The position numbers and the translations under genes were made by a program. A stretch of 64,000 bases of DNA from Luidia sarsii (lineage: Eukaryota > Echinodermata > Asteroidea > Paxillosida > Luidiidae): positions 15,416,290 through 15,480,289 of the forward strand of contig OX465110.1 of the NCBI GenBank assembly GCA_949987565.1, in the 5' to 3' direction. Under the pieces are notes generated by a model. The model was not told where the DNA came from, searched no databases, and was given only the letters and a program-made list of their open reading frames with translations. Of this stretch, positions 33,654 to 48,900 are shown piece after piece (within the stretch, counting starts at the first letter, position 1; the number at the start of each line of letters is the position of its first letter).

Positions 33654-36600
33654 TATAGACCCGTCTTCGATGACGTCACGGTTTTGTTCATCGGCCATCT
33701 TGGAGTACACACATGAGCACGTCGTCACCGCCGTTACTAAGTCAGCTGTGCATACAAACAACTCCACATGCACGGCGGCAAGTTTTGAACTCGTCGTAGT
33801 TGTACTACTGCTACTACTGCGTACACTATAGTATATACTAGTTGTGCCATGGAGGAATCTCTTTTTATTCCTCCGTGGTTGTATCATTGATTGGGGGTAC
33901 TTGTTTTGTTGAAAGATTATTAACTTTTGCGCTGTCCTTGGCTGTTGAAGCAGGGGTGATCGTAATAAGAAATATTTTTATCGTTTACCCGCTGTCGACA
34001 AGAGAAGGTGACGCAACTCGTACTCTTTCGCTAAAAAGATGGACGAAATGGTTGTCGCGGGTTAATTGTGTACGGATCTATTCCAGCAATAAAGCCGAGA
34101 ATGTCGAGAGAACTGTTAAAGCCGACCGTGCAGCATTCGAATTCGCCATGGTGACTAACGTAACGTTAAACGAACACAAACGTGCGAGCGAAAGCGTATG
34201 TATTTACTCCAAGATGGCGGATCTCGATGTGTCTAGTAGCAACGTGACGTCAGTAAGAAGGGTCTATAGCGCTTGTTTTGTAGTAGATATCTGCGTTACT
34301 ATAGGCCTAAGCCTAAGATTGACAAGCTCAGTGCCAGTGAGTACTGCAGCAGTTGGCAGCGTTCAGGCAACCTAGCTAAAGGATCACCGATAGAGGGCGC
34401 CCTACACGCAAAATGACCCATAAGGGTGCAGAGCACTAAATAGAGCTCCCATCGAACACTGTAAAAAAACACCCACTTTCAAAGCCAATTATCCCATGCC
34501 CAAAAGTCTCTCAGTTCTTGTAGCTATACTTAAAATTGTAGTTTGGAGCTTCATCTCTCAGATTCTTTTCAATTTTAGTGCTCTTAGCGGATTAGATTTT
34601 TTGCTAATTACCCGCAGAAAAAAACACCCCCAAAATGTGTAGCCGTCCAAGCCGAATTTCTGCAAGGATTTTGGGATGGACCCCTCCACTTCCACAGCCA
34701 AATAGGGCCACATTTAAAGCCAGATATTGTCCAAATTACATACCAAAGTGAAGAGTGAACCCCCAGGTTGTCTTAAGCTTCACTTGTTCTACAACGTATC
34801 AGTTAATTAACCTCCAAAGACCCCTCATTAAAAAAAAGTTGTGGGTACACAATTTATGATAATCAGCTCGGCGGAGCCATCTTGGATGGATTGTATGTGC
34901 TGCACCCATAACAATTATGGTACGTGCCAGATCCCCGAAGTAAGTTAGCTGACTTTGGATGCGAACAGTTCAGTTCCATACTAAAAAGTCTCTGGGTTCT
35001 TGTGGCTGTACCGAAAATTTAGCTTGGACCATAATATCCAAGACAAAACCAACTGGGAATGGCAAAGAAAACTGTGAATGGACCAAGAACTGTGTCATCA
35101 CTCTCACTATCTGAGCTATCCATCGTGCCCATGAGATCATAAAGGGGTACATTTCAAACTCCATTATTAGCAAAAGTTTACGATCATTTAGTTTAAATTT
35201 TTCGCTGTAACTGATTCGGAAAAATGTGTATCAAAAAAATGCCATCTCATGAATATTAATGAGGCACTGAACTACCACTGAAGTTGGCACTGATTGCCTA
35301 TTAGAAATATTGTTTCAAATTGAATCGAAAAAGAAATTTGAAAAGATTACGTCATCTGGTGTCGAGTTACGTCACGCTATCTCATTGGATGTTAAAAACA
35401 ATTACCTATGAGTCACTGACGTACGATTTTCATAAAGAGAGAAAGTTCATGAAAAAATAATGATGACGTCTTCAGGTATCAAGTTACGCCAATTCAAAGA
35501 GGCATGGTTTCCCTCATAGGTTTTGTACACGTTTTTCATTTTGGTATTTCCGCAGTTTCTGATATCTTTTTGGCAGTTCATTACATCTGGGGCCAATTTC
35601 AAAGAACCGCTTAAGCGCCAAAATCTGCTGAAGCACATAAAGTCAGGGTTCGTAGGATCACCTTGCCAACTCAAACTTTGACTTTCGTTTCCCTCTAAGT
35701 AAAGAAGAGTGGAATACAAGTCAAAAGCAATTGACATCACATCGCGGTGCGGTTTGTAATCCTGCTTACACAAGGAAGACTTTTCCTGCTTAGCAGATTT
35801 TCACGCTTAAGCGGCTCTATCAAATTGGGTCCTGATTCTTAGAAGACCGTACACAGACGGTCCTGGCAGTAATTGGAAATAATGACGTGGATCAGCAAGT
35901 GTCAAGTTACGTTGCTTTAAAGAAGCCATAGGTTTACAGTTTTTTGACAACTGTATTGGGCTTATGAATAACTGAGACTGAGAGTTCTGAACTTTGGTTA
36001 AGAAAGGAGAAGGGAATAGAAATCGTATTAATTTTTTCATCTTCATTATGTTTGAAATAATAACCAAGAGTCCAAATAATTATGAGGTCATTATATTTCA
36101 TTAAAAAAATTGTCACTTTGAGTATAATTCACGTGACATGAATTTAAAGGTACCTGCTTGGAAAGAACTCGTTACTGTCACTTTATCAGCTGCCACGTAA
36201 CATGGGTGTAAAGTTGTGGTTTTCCCCTTGCGGTTTAGAACACGATTTCTGTCAACCATTCAATTTTCTGCTTCCCTCAATCTATATGATATCCGAATTT
36301 GTACCGTTCGATCAATGATCATCAGCTTCGGGTGGTCTTCAATAATAATGTGTCAGTGTAATGCGTCACTTGACATTAAAGCTGCATCATTTTAACTGGG
36401 AAGAGTTATCGTATTGTACATGTTGCTTCAGGTTGAAACTTTGCTTGAGTTGAGAATCGACGATATTAAAGGTAAAATTTAATTGACATGACATGATTTT
36501 CACGTCAAACCTCACTAACATTTTCACTTGAACAATTTTGTACATGCATGCCATTGTACTGCGCCATGCATAATAATGATGGCTTACGGAAGTATTTTAG

Positions 36601-37749
36601 TGTGCTGCACCCTTTACTCGCGACGAAATCCAAAAGCCCGCCGTCAACGGCCATGCCCCGTAATTTTAATCGGGTTCGCTAACATGTATCAGATGTCCGT
36701 AACTGTTGCGTAACACAAGTGGCCTTGTGTGAAAGACGCTCGCCTGCCAACGTGTAGGTTCGTGGTTCGATCCCGGGGGTATTTTTAACTTCTTTTTTTC
36801 TCAGCACGATAGTGCGGTATAAGGTGTTTAAAAAACTCCCGCAAACACCAACGTCGCATGTGGCGCATCTAGATGGGTCGCTGTGACGCTGGGACTGTCC
36901 TCTTAATCCAGGTTCGCGTCTTCGTAAAGGAACACATGCGTTTGGTCGACTCGGCGGCCAAGGTCTAGGGGCCGCTGTGTTTCCTCCCTCACATGGCGCA
37001 GGGTCTACGGGCCTATATGGATGAGGACAGGGAAGGACGTGCGGTGGACCGGTACCGAGGCCTTAAGAGCTCTAATAGATCCGTGCACACGGGGCGACCC
37101 TGGAGGCCCCGGGGATCTGAAAGCTTGGTCTGACACCGCATAACTTTTTTTCTCGCAAACTTTGATTTTTTAAGTGTTTCGTGCTCGTTTTTTCTATTCA
37201 TTTTTAGCTGTTTGGTCTTCCGAAACAGCTTTTGTTTTCGTTTTTTTTTCTCTATACATTTTGTTTTTTTCTCCCCTTTTTTGTCCAACTGTTTCGGTCT
37301 TCCGAAACAGCTTTTGTTTTCGTTTTTTTTTCTTTACATTTTGTTTTTTTCTCCCCTTTTTTGTCCAACTGTTTCGGTCTTCCGAAACGGCTCTTGTCTT
37401 TGTTCTGTTTTGTTTTCCTATTCAATTTTTTTCTTAGTTGTTTCGGTCTTTCAAAAACAGCTCTTGTTTTCGTTTTTTGTAAATACCCCTTTTCACTTTT
37501 TTTTTAACGTGTAAGATATCCGAAACTGTTGCGTAACACAAAGTGTCCTTGTGTGAAAGACGCTCGACTGCCAACGTGTAGGTTCGTGGTTCGATCCAGG
37601 GGGTATTTTTCACTTATTTTTTTCTCAGCACGACTGTGCTGTATAAGGTGTTTAAAAAAACTCCCGCAAACACCAACGTCGCATGTGGCGCATCTCGATG
37701 GGTCGGTGTGATGCTGGGACTCTCCTCGTAATCCAGGTTCGCGTCTCCG
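33654..37749 (+). repeat. Array copy U7
   Basis: 4,096 bp. THAP element 33654-34268, MITE 35589-35832, first SINE 36691-36926, second SINE 37514-37749. First unit whose second SINE has GATCCAGGGGG instead of GATCCCGGGGG, a variant kept through U12 except where deleted. CAACGTATCAG near 34793 is shared only with U12. Confidence 0.96.
33916..34083 (+). pseudogene. THAP remnant in U7, start codon lost
   Basis: Same ATG-to-ATT change as U6, so the two copies share a recent ancestor or conversion tract here. Confidence 0.65.
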
Positions 37750-40700
37750 TATAGACCCGTCTTCGATGACGTCACGGTTTTGTTCATCGGCCATCTTGGA
37801 GTACACACATGAGCACGTCGTCACCGCCGTTACTAAGTCAGCTGTGCATACAAACAACTCCACATGCACGGCGGCAAGTTTTGAACTCGTCGTAGTTGTA
37901 CTACTGCTACTACTGCGTACACTATAGTATATACTAGTTGTGCCATGGAGGAATCTCTTTTTATTCCTCCGTGGTTGTATCATTGATTGGGGGTACTTGT
38001 TTTGTTGAAAGATGATTAACTTTTGCGCTGTCCTTGGCTGTTGAAGCAGGGGTGATCGTAATAAGAAATATTTTTATCGTTTACCCGCTGTCGACAAGAG
38101 AAGGTGACGCAACTCGTACTCTTTCGCTAAAAAGATGGACGAAATGGTTGTCGCGGGTTAATTGTGTACGGATCTATTCCAGCAATAAAGCCGAGAATGT
38201 CGAGAGAACTGTTAAAGCCGACCGTGCAGCATTCGAATTCGCCATGGTGACTAACGTAACGTTAAACGAACACAAACGTGCGAGCGAAAGCGTATGTATT
38301 TACTCCAAGATGGCGGATCTCGATGTGTCTAGTAGCAACGTGACGTCAGTAAGAAGGGTCTATAGCGCTTGTTTTGTAGTAGATATCTGCGTTACTATAG
38401 GCCTAAGCCTAAGATTGACAAGCTCAGTGCCAGTGAGTACTGCAGCAGTTGGCAGCGTTCAGGCAACCTAGCTAAAGGATCACCGATAGAGGGCGCCCTA
38501 CACGCAAAATGACCCATAAGGGTGCAGAGCACTAAATAGAGCTCCCATCGAACACTGTAAAAAAACACCCACTTTCAAAGCCAATTATCCCATGCCCAAA
38601 AGTCTCTCAGTTCTTGTAGCTATACTTAAAATTGTAGTTTGGAGCTTCATCTCTCAGATTCTTTTCAATTTTAGTGCTCTTAGCGGATTAGATTTTTTGC
38701 TAATTACCCGCAGAAAAAAACACCCCCAAAATGTGTAGCCGTCCAAGCCGAATTTCTGCAAGGATTTTGGGATGGACCCCTCCACTTCCACAGCCAAATA
38801 GGGCCACATTTAAAGCCAGATATTGTCCAAATTACATACCAAAGTGAAGAGTGAACCCCCAGGTTGTCTTAAGCTTCACTTGTTCTACAATGTATCAGTT
38901 AATTAACCTCCAAAGACCCCTCATTAAAAAAAAGTTGTGGGTACACAATTTATGATAATCAGCTCGGCGGAGCCATCTTGGATGGATTGTGTGTGCTGCA
39001 CCCATAACAATTATGGTACGTGCCAGATCCCCGAAGTAAGTTAGCTGACTTTGGATGCGAACAATTCAGTTCCATACTAAAAAGTCTCTGGGTTCTTGTG
39101 GCTGTACCGAAAATTTAGCTTGGACCATAATATCCAAGACAAAACCAACTGGGAATGGCAAAGAAAACTTTGAATGGACCAAGAACTGTCATCACTCTCA
39201 CTATCTGAGCTATCCATCATGCCCATGAGATCATAAAGGGGTACATTTCAAACTCCATTATTAGCAAAAGTTTACGATCATTTAGTTTAAATTTTTCGCT
39301 GTAACTGATTCGGAAAAATGTGTATCAAAAAAATGCCATCTCATGAATATTAATGAGGCACTGAACTACCACTGAAGTTGGCACTGATTGCCTATTAGAA
39401 ATATTGTTTCAAATTGAATCGAAAAAGAAATTTGAAAAGATTACGTCATCTGGTGTCGAGTTACGTCACGCTATCTCATTGGATGTTAAAAACAATTACC
39501 TATGAGTCACTGACGTACGATTTTCATAAAGAGAGAAAGTTCATGAAAAAATAATGATGACGTCTTCAGGTATCAAGTTACGCCAATTCAAAGAGGCATG
39601 GTTTCCCTCATAGGTTTTGTACACGTTTTTCATATTGGTATTTCCGCAGTTTCTGATATCTTTTTGGCAGTTCATTACATCTGGGGCCAATTTCAAAGAA
39701 CCGCTTAAGCGCCAAAATCTGCTGAAGCACATAAAGTCAGGGTTCGTAGGATCACCTTGCCAACTCAAACTTTGACTTTCGTTTCCCTCTAAGTAAAGAA
39801 GAGTGGAATACAAGTCAAAAGCAATTGACATCACATCGCGGTGCGGTTTGTAATCCTGCTTACACAAGGAAGACTTTTCCTGCTTAGCAGATTTTCACGC
39901 TTAAGCGGCTCTATCAAATTGGGTCCTGATTCTTAGAAGACCGTACACAGACGGTCCTGGCAGTAATTGGAAATAATGACGTGGATCAGCAAGTGTCAAG
40001 TTACGTTGCTTTAAAGAAGCCATAGGTTTACAGTTTTTTGACAACTGTATTGGGCTTATGAATAACTGAGACTGAGAGTTCTGAACTTTGGTTAAGAAAG
40101 GAGAAGGGAATAGAAATCGTATTAATTTTTTCATCTTCATTATGTTTGAAATAATAACCAAGAGTCCAAATAATTATGAGGTCATTATATTTCATGAAAA
40201 AAATTGTCACTTTGAGTATAATTCACGTGACATGAATTTAAAGGTACCTGCTTGGAAAGAACTCGTTACTGTCACTTTATCAGCTGCCACGTAACATGGG
40301 TGTAAAGTTGTGGTTTTCCCCTTGCGGTTTAGAACACGATTTCTGTCAACCATTCAATTTTCTGCTTCCCTCAATCTATATGATATCCGAATTTGTACCG
40401 TTCGATCAATGATCATCAGCTTCGGGTGGTCTTCAATAATAATGTGTCAGTGTAATGCGTCACTTGACATTAAAGCTGCATCATTTTAACTGGGAAGAGT
40501 TATCGTATTGTACATGTTGCTTCAGGTTGAAACTTTGCTTGAGTTGAGAATCGACAATATTAAAGGTAAAATTTAACTGACATGACATGATTTTCACGTC
40601 AAACCTCACTAACATTTTCACTTGAACAATTTTGTACATGCATGCCATTGTACTGCGCCATGCATAATAATGATGGCTTACGGAAGTATTTTAGTGTGCT

Positions 40701-41843
40701 GCACCCTTTACTCGCGACGAAATCCAAAAGCCCGCCGTCAACGGCCATGCCCCGTAATTTTAATCGGGTTCGCTAACATGTATCAGATGTCCGTAACTGT
40801 TGCGTAACACAAGTGGCCTTGTGTGAAAAACGCTCGCCTGCCAACGTGTAGGTTCGTGGTTCGATCCCGGGGGTATTTTTAACTTCTTTTTTTCTCAGCA
40901 CGATAGTGCGGTATAAGGTGTTTAAAAAACTCCCGCAAACACCAACGTCGCATGTGGCGCATCTAGATGGGTCGCTGTGACGCTGGGACTGTCCTCTTAA
41001 TCCAGGTTCGCGTCTTCGTAAAGGAACACATGCGTTTGGTCGACTCGGCGGCCAAGGTCTAGGGGCCGCTGTGTTTCCTCCCTCACATGGCGCAGGGTCT
41101 ACGGGCCTATATGGATGAGGACAGGGAAGGACGTGCGGTGGACCGGTACCGAGGCCTTAAGAGCTCTAATAGATCCGTGCACACGGGGCGACCCTGGAGG
41201 CCCCGGGGATCTGAAAGCTTGGTCTGACACCGCATAACTTTTTTTCTCGCAAACTTTGATTTTTTAAGTGTTTCGTGCTCGTTTTTTCTATTCATTTTTA
41301 GCTGTTTGGTCTTCCGAAACAGCTTTTGTTTTCGTTTTTTTTTCTCTATACATTTTGTTTTTTTCTCGCCTTTTTTGTCCAACTGTTTCGGTCTTCCGAA
41401 ACAGCTTTTGTTTTCGTTTTTTTTTCTTTACATTTTGTTTTTTTCTCCCCTTTTTTGTCCAACTGTTTCGGTCTTCCGAAACGGCTCTTGTCTTTGTTCT
41501 GTTTTGTTTTCCTGTTCAATTTTTTTCTTAGTTGTTTCGGTCTTTCAAAAACAGCTCTTGTTTTCGTTTTTTGTAAATACCCCTTTTCACTTTTTTTTTA
41601 ACGTGTAAGATATCCGAAACTGTTGCGTAACACAAAGTGTCCTTGTGTGAAAGACTCTCGACAGCCAACGTGTAGGTTCGTGGTTCGATCCAGGGGGTAT
41701 TTTTCACTTATTTTTTTCTCAGCACGACTGTGCTGTATAAGGTGTTTAAAAATACTCCCGCAAACACCAACGTCGCATGTGGCGCATCTCGATGGGTCGG
41801 TGTGATGCTGGGACTCTCCTCGTAATCCAGGTTCGCGTCTCCG
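37750..41843 (+). repeat. Array copy U8
   Basis: 4,094 bp. THAP element 37750-38364, MITE 39683-39926, first SINE 40785-41020, second SINE 41608-41843. Diagnostic states shared with U10: AACTGTCATCAC (two bases missing, near 39188), CATATTGG (39632), TTCATGAAAAAA (40191), TCTCGCC (41365) and GACTCTCGACAGCC in the second SINE. Confidence 0.96.
38012..38179 (+). pseudogene. THAP remnant in U8
   Basis: Interior-copy form, no private change noticed within the domain. Confidence 0.65.
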
Positions 41844-44800
41844 TATAGACCCGTCTTCGATGACGTCACGGTTTTGTTCATCGGCCATCTTGGAGTACAC
41901 ACATGAGCACGTCGTCACCGCCGTTACTAAGTCAGCTGTGCATACAAACAACTCCACATGCACGGCGGCAAGTTTTGAACTCGTCGTAGTTGTACTACTG
42001 CTACTACTGCGTACACTATAGTATATACTAGTTGTGCCATGAAGGAATCTCTTTTTATTCCTCCGTGGTTGTATCATTGATTGGGGGTACTTGTTTTGTT
42101 GAAAGATGATTAACTTTTGCGCTGTCCTTGGCTGTTGAAGCAGGGGTGATCGTAATAAGAAATATTTTTATCGTTTACCCGCTGTCGACAAGAAAAGGTG
42201 ACGCAACTCGTACTCTTTCGCTAAAAAGATGGACGAAATGGTTGTCGCGGGTTAATTGTGTACGGATCTATTCCAGCAATAAAGCCGAGAATGTCGAGAG
42301 AACTGTTAAAGCCGACCGTGCAGCATTCGAATTCGCCATGGTGACTAACGTAACGTTAAACGAACACAAACGTGCGAGCGAAAGCGTATGTATTTACTCC
42401 AAGATGGCGGATCTCGATGTGTCTAGTAGCAACGTGACGTCAGTAAGAAGGGTCTATAGCGCTTGTTTTGTAGTAGATATCTGCTTTACTATAGGCCTAA
42501 GCCTAAGATTGACAAGCTCAGTGCCAGTGAGTACTGCAGCAGTTGGCAGCGTTCAGGCAACCTAGCTAAAGGATCACCGATAGAGGGCGCCCTACATGCA
42601 AAATGACCCATAAGGGTGCAGAGCACTAAATAGAGCTCCCATCGAACACTGTAAAAAAACACCCACTTTCAAAGCCAATTATCCCATGCCCAAAAGTCTC
42701 TCAGTTCTTGTAGCTATACTTAAAATTGTAGTTTGGAGCTTCATCTCTCAGATTCTTTTCAATTTTAGTGCTCTTAGCGGATTAGATTTTTTGCTAATTA
42801 CCCGCAGAAAAAAACACCCCCAAAATGTGTAGCCGTCCAAGCCGAATTTCTGCAAGGATTTTGGGATGGACCCCTCCACTTCCACAGCCAAATAGGGCCA
42901 CATTTAAAGCCAGATATTGTCCAAATTACATACCAAAGTGAAGAGTGAACCCCCAGGTTGTCTTAAGCTTCACTTGTTCTACAATGTATCAGTTAATTAA
43001 CCTCCAAAGACCCCTCATTAAAAAAAAGTTGTGGGTACACAATTTATGATAATCAGCTCGGCGGAGCCATCTTGGATGGATTGTGTGTGCTGCACCCATA
43101 ACAATTATGGTACGTGCCAGATCCCCGAAGTAAGTTAGCTGACTTTGGATGCGAACAATTCAGTTCCATACTAAAAAGTCTCTGGGTTCTTGTGGCTGTA
43201 CCGAAAATTTAGCTTGGACCATAATATCCAAGACAAAACCAACTGGGAATGGCAAAGAAAACTTTGAATGGACCAAGAACTGTGTCATCACTCTCACTAT
43301 CTGAGCTATCCATCATGCCCATGAGATCATAAAGGGGTACATTTCAAACTCCATTATTAGCAAAAGTTTACGATCATTTAGTTTAAATTTTTCGCTGTAA
43401 CTGATTCGGAAAAATGTGTATCAAAAAAATGCCATCTCATGAATATTAATGAGGCACTGAACTACCACTGAAGTTGGCACTGATTGCCTATTAGAAATAT
43501 TGTTTCAAATTGAATCGAAAAAGAAATTTGAAAAGATTACGTCATCTGGTGTCGAGTTACGTCACGCTATCTCATTGGATGTTAAAAACAATTACCTATG
43601 AGTCACTGACGTACGATTTTCATAAAGAGAGAAAGTTCATGAAAAAATAATGATGACGTCTTCAGGTATCAAGTTACGCCAATTCAAAGAGGCATGGTTT
43701 CCCTCATAGGTTTTGTACACGTTTTTCATTTTGGTATTTCCGCAGTTTCTGATATCTTTTTGGCAGTTCATTACATCTGGGGCCAATTTTAAAGAACCGC
43801 TTAAGCGCCAAAATCTGCTGAAGCACATAAAGTCAGGGTTCGTAGGATCACCTTGCCAACTCAAACTTTGACTTTCGTTTCCCTCTAAGTAAAGAAGAGT
43901 GGAATACAAGTCAAAAGCAATTGACATCACATCGCGGTGCGGTTTGTAATCCTGCTTACACAAGGAAGACTTTTCCTGCTTAGCAGATTTTCACGCTTAA
44001 GCGGCTCTATCAAATTGGGTCCTGATTCTTAGAAGACCGTACACAGACGGTCCTGGCAGTAATTGGAAATAATGACGTGGATCAGCAAGTGTCAAGTTAC
44101 GTTGCTTTAAAGAAGCCATAGGTTTACAGTTTTTTGACAACTGTATTGGGCTTATGAATAACTGAGACTGAGAGTTCTGAACTTTGGTTAAGAAAGGAGA
44201 AGGGAATAGAAATCGTATTAATTTTTTCATCTTCATTATGTTTGAAATAATAACCAAGAGTCCAAATAATTATGAGGTCATTATATTTCATTAAAAAAAT
44301 TGTCACTTTGAGTATAATTCACGTGACATGAATTTAAAGGTACCTGCTTGGAAAGAACTCGTTACTGTCACTTTATCAGCTGCCACGTAACATGGGTGTA
44401 AAGTTGTGGTTTTCCCCTTGCGGTTTAGAACACGATTTCTGTCAACCATTCAATTTTCTGCTTCCCTCAATCTATATGATATCCGAATTTGTACCGTTCG
44501 ATCAATGATCATCAGCTTCGGGTGGTCTTCAATAATAATGTGTCAGTGTAATGCGTCACTTGACATTAAAGCTGCATCATTTTAACTGGGAAGAGTTATC
44601 GTATTGTACATGTTGCTTCAGGTTGAAACTTTGCTTGAGTTGAGAATCGACAATATTAAAGGTAAAATTTAACTGACATGACATGATTTTCACGTCAAAC
44701 CTCACTAACATTTTCACTTGAACAATTTTGTACATGCATGCCATTGTACTGCGCCATGCATAATAATGATGGCTTACGGAAGTATTTTAGTGTGCTGCAC

Positions 44801-45939
44801 CCTTTACTCGCGACGAAATCCAAAAGCCCGCCGTCAACGGCCATGCCCCGTAATTTTAATCGGGTTCGCTAACATGTATCAGATGTCCGTAACTGTTGCG
44901 TAACACAAGTGGCCTTGTGTGAAAAACGCTCGCCTGCCAACGTGTAGGTTCGTGGTTCGATCCCGGGGGTATTTTTAACTTCTTTTTTTCTCAGCACGAT
45001 AGTGCGGTATAAGGTGTTTAAAAAACTCCCGCAAACACCAACGTCGCATGTGGCGCATCTAGATGGGTCGCTGTGACGCTGGGACTGTCCTCTTAATCCA
45101 GGTTCGCGTCTTCGTAAAGGAACACATGCGTTTGGTCGACTCGGCGGCCAAGGTCTAGGGGCCGCTGTGTTTCCTCCCTCACATGGCGCAGGGTCTACGG
45201 GCCTATATGGATGAGGACAGGGAAGGACGTGCGGTGGACCGGTACCGAGGCCTTAAGAGCTCTAATAGATCCGTGCACACGGGGCGACCCTGGAGGCCCC
45301 GGGGATCTGAAAGCTTGGTCTGACACCGCATAACTTTTTTTCTCGCAAACTTTGATTTTTTAAGTGTTTCGTGCTCGTTTTTTCTATTCATTTTTAGCTG
45401 TTTGGTCTTCCGAAACAGCTTTTGTTTTCGTTTTTTTTTCTCTATACATTTTGTTTTTTTCTCCCCTTTTTTGTCCAACTGTTTCGGTCTTCCGAAACAG
45501 CTTTTGTTTTCGTTTTTTTTTCTTTACATTTTGTTTTTTTCTCCCCTTTTTTGTCCAACTGTTTCGGTCTTCCGAAACGGCTCTTGTCTTTGTTCTGTTT
45601 TGTTTTCCTATTCAATTTTTTTCTTAGTTGTTTCGGTCTTTCAAAAACAGCTCTTGTTTTCGTTTTTTGTAAATACCCCTTTTCACTTTTTTTTTAACGT
45701 GTAAGATATCCGAAACTGTTGCGTAACACAAAGTGTCCTTGTGTGAAAGACGCTCGACTGCCAACGTGTAGGTTCGTGGTTCGATCCAGGGGGTATTTTT
45801 CACTTATTTTTTTCTCAGCACGACTGTGCTGTATAAGGTGTTTAAAAAAACTCCCGCAAACACCAACGTCGCATGTGGCGCATCTCGATGGGTCGGTGTG
45901 ATGCTGGGACTCTCCTCGTAATCCAGGTTCGCGTCTCCG
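41844..45939 (+). repeat. Array copy U9
   Basis: 4,096 bp. THAP element 41844-42458, MITE 43779-44022, first SINE 44881-45116, second SINE 45704-45939. Diagnostic states shared with U11: CCATGAAGG (about 42039), AAGAAAAGG, CTGCTTTAC, CCCTACATGC (about 42590) and CAATTTTAAAG in the MITE. Confidence 0.96.
42106..42273 (+). pseudogene. THAP remnant in U9
   Basis: Interior-copy form with AAGAAAAGG instead of AAGAGAAGG, which changes the glutamate of TREGD to lysine. Confidence 0.65.
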
Positions 45940-48900
45940 TATAGACCCGTCTTCGATGACGTCACGGTTTTGTTCATCGGCCATCTTGGAGTACACACAT
46001 GAGCACGTCGTCACCGCCGTTACTAAGTCAGCTGTGCATACAAACAACTCCACATGCACGGCGGCAAGTTTTGAACTCGTCGTAGTTGTACTACTGCTAC
46101 TACTGCGTACACTATAGTATATACTAGTTGTGCCATGGAGGAATCTCTTTTTATTCCTCCGTGGTTGTATCATTGATTGGGGGTACTTGTTTTGTTGAAA
46201 GATGATTAACTTTTGCGCTGTCCTTGGCTGTTGAAGCAGGGGTGATCGTAATAAGAAATATTTTTATCGTTTACCCGCTGTCGACAAGAGAAGGTGACGC
46301 AACTCGTACTCTTTCGCTAAAAAGATGGACGAAATGGTTGTCGCGGGTTAATTGTGTACGGATCTATTCCAGCAATAAAGCCGAGAATGTCGAGAGAACT
46401 GTTAAAGCCGACCGTGCAGCATTCGAATTCGCCATGGTGACTAACGTAACGTTAAACGAACACAAACGTGCGAGCGAAAGCGTATGTATTTACTCCAAGA
46501 TGGCGGATCTCGATGTGTCTAGTAGCAACGTGACGTCAGTAAGAAGGGTCTATAGCGCTTGTTTTGTAGTAGATATCTGCGTTACTATAGGCCTAAGCCT
46601 AAGATTGACAAGCTCAGTGCCAGTGAGTACTGCAGCAGTTGGCAGCGTTCAGGCAACCTAGCTAAAGGATCACCGATAGAGGGCGCCCTACACGCAAAAT
46701 GACCCATAAGGGTGCAGAGCACTAAATAGAGCTCCCATCGAACACTGTAAAAAAACACCCACTTTCAAAGCCAATTATCCCATGCCCAAAAGTCTCTCAG
46801 TTCTTGTAGCTATACTTAAAATTGTAGTTTGGAGCTTCATCTCTCAGATTCTTTTCAATTTTAGTGCTCTTAGCGGATTAGATTTTTTGCTAATTACCCG
46901 CAGAAAAAAACACCCCCAAAATGTGTAGCCGTCCAAGCCGAATTTCTGCAAGGATTTTGGGATGGACCCCTCCACTTCCACAGCCAAATAGGGCCACATT
47001 TAAAGCCAGATATTGTCCAAATTACATACCAAAGTGAAGAGTGAACCCCCAGGTTGTCTTAAGCTTCACTTGTTCTACAATGTATCAGTTAATTAACCTC
47101 CAAAGACCCCTCATTAAAAAAAAGTTGTGGGTACACAATTTATGATAATCAGCTCGGCGGAGCCATCTTGGATGGATTGTGTGTGCTGCACCCATAACAA
47201 TTATGGTACGTGCCAGATCCCCGAAGTAAGTTAGCTGACTTTGGATGCGAACAATTCAGTTCCATACTAAAAAGTCTCTGGGTTCTTGTGGCTGTACCGA
47301 AAATTTAGCTTGGACCATAATATCCAAGACAAAACCAACTGGGAATGGCAAAGAAAACTTTGAATGGACCAAGAACTGTCATCACTCTCACTATCTGAGC
47401 TATCCATCATGCCCATGAGATCATAAAGGGGTACATTTCAAACTCCATTATTAGCAAAAGTTTACGATCATTTAGTTTAAATTTTTCGCTGTAACTGATT
47501 CGGAAAAATGTGTATCAAAAAAATGCCATCTCATGAATATTAATGAGGCACTGAACTACCACTGAAGTTGGCACTGATTGCCTATTAGAAATATTGTTTC
47601 AAATTGAATCGAAAAAGAAATTTGAAAAGATTACGTCATCTGGTGTCGAGTTACGTCACGCTATCTCATTGGATGTTAAAAACAATTACCTATGAGTCAC
47701 TGACGTACGATTTTCATAAAGAGAGAAAGTTCATGAAAAAATAATGATGACGTCTTCAGGTATCAAGTTACGCCAATTCAAAGAGGCATGGTTTCCCTCA
47801 TAGGTTTTGTACACGTTTTTCATATTGGTATTTCCGCAGTTTCTGATATCTTTTTGGCAGTTCATTACATCTGGGGCCAATTTCAAAGAACCGCTTAAGC
47901 GCCAAAATCTGCTGAAGCACATAAAGTCAGGGTTCGTAGGATCACCTTGCCAACTCAAACTTTGACTTTCGTTTCCCTCTAAGTAAAGAAGAGTGGAATA
48001 CAAGTCAAAAGCAATTGACATCACATCGCGGTGCGGTTTGTAATCCTGCTTACACAAGGAAGACTTTTCCTGCTTAGCAGATTTTCACGCTTAAGCGGCT
48101 CTATCAAATTGGGTCCTGATTCTTAGAAGACCGTACACAGACGGTCCTGGCAGTAATTGGAAATAATGACGTGGATCAGCAAGTGTCAAGTTACGTTGCT
48201 TTAAAGAAGCCATAGGTTTACAGTTTTTTGACAACTGTATTGGGCTTATGAATAACTGAGACTGAGAGTTCTGAACTTTGGTTAAGAAAGGAGAAGGGAA
48301 TAGAAATCGTATTAATTTTTTCATCTTCATTATGTTTGAAATAATAACCAAGAGTCCAAATAATTATGAGGTCATTATATTTCATGAAAAAAATTGTCAC
48401 TTTGAGTATAATTCACGTGACATGAATTTAAAGGTACCTGCTTGGAAAGAACTCGTTACTGTCACTTTATCAGCTGCCACGTAACATGGGTGTAAAGTTG
48501 TGGTTTTCCCCTTGCGGTTTAGAACACGATTTCTGTCAACCATTCAATTTTCTGCTTCCCTCAATCTATATGATATCCGAATTTGTACCGTTCGATCAAT
48601 GATCATCAGCTTCGGGTGGTCTTCAATAATAATGTGTCAGTGTAATGCGTCACTTGACATTAAAGCTGCATCATTTTAACTGGGAAGAGTTATCGTATTG
48701 TACATGTTGCTTCAGGTTGAAACTTTGCTTGAGTTGAGAATCGACAATATTAAAGGTAAAATTTAACTGACATGACATGATTTTCACGTCAAACCTCACT
48801 AACATTTTCACTTGAACAATTTTGTACATGCATGCCATTGTACTGCGCCATGCATAATAATGATGGCTTACGGAAGTATTTTAGTGTGCTGCACCCTTTA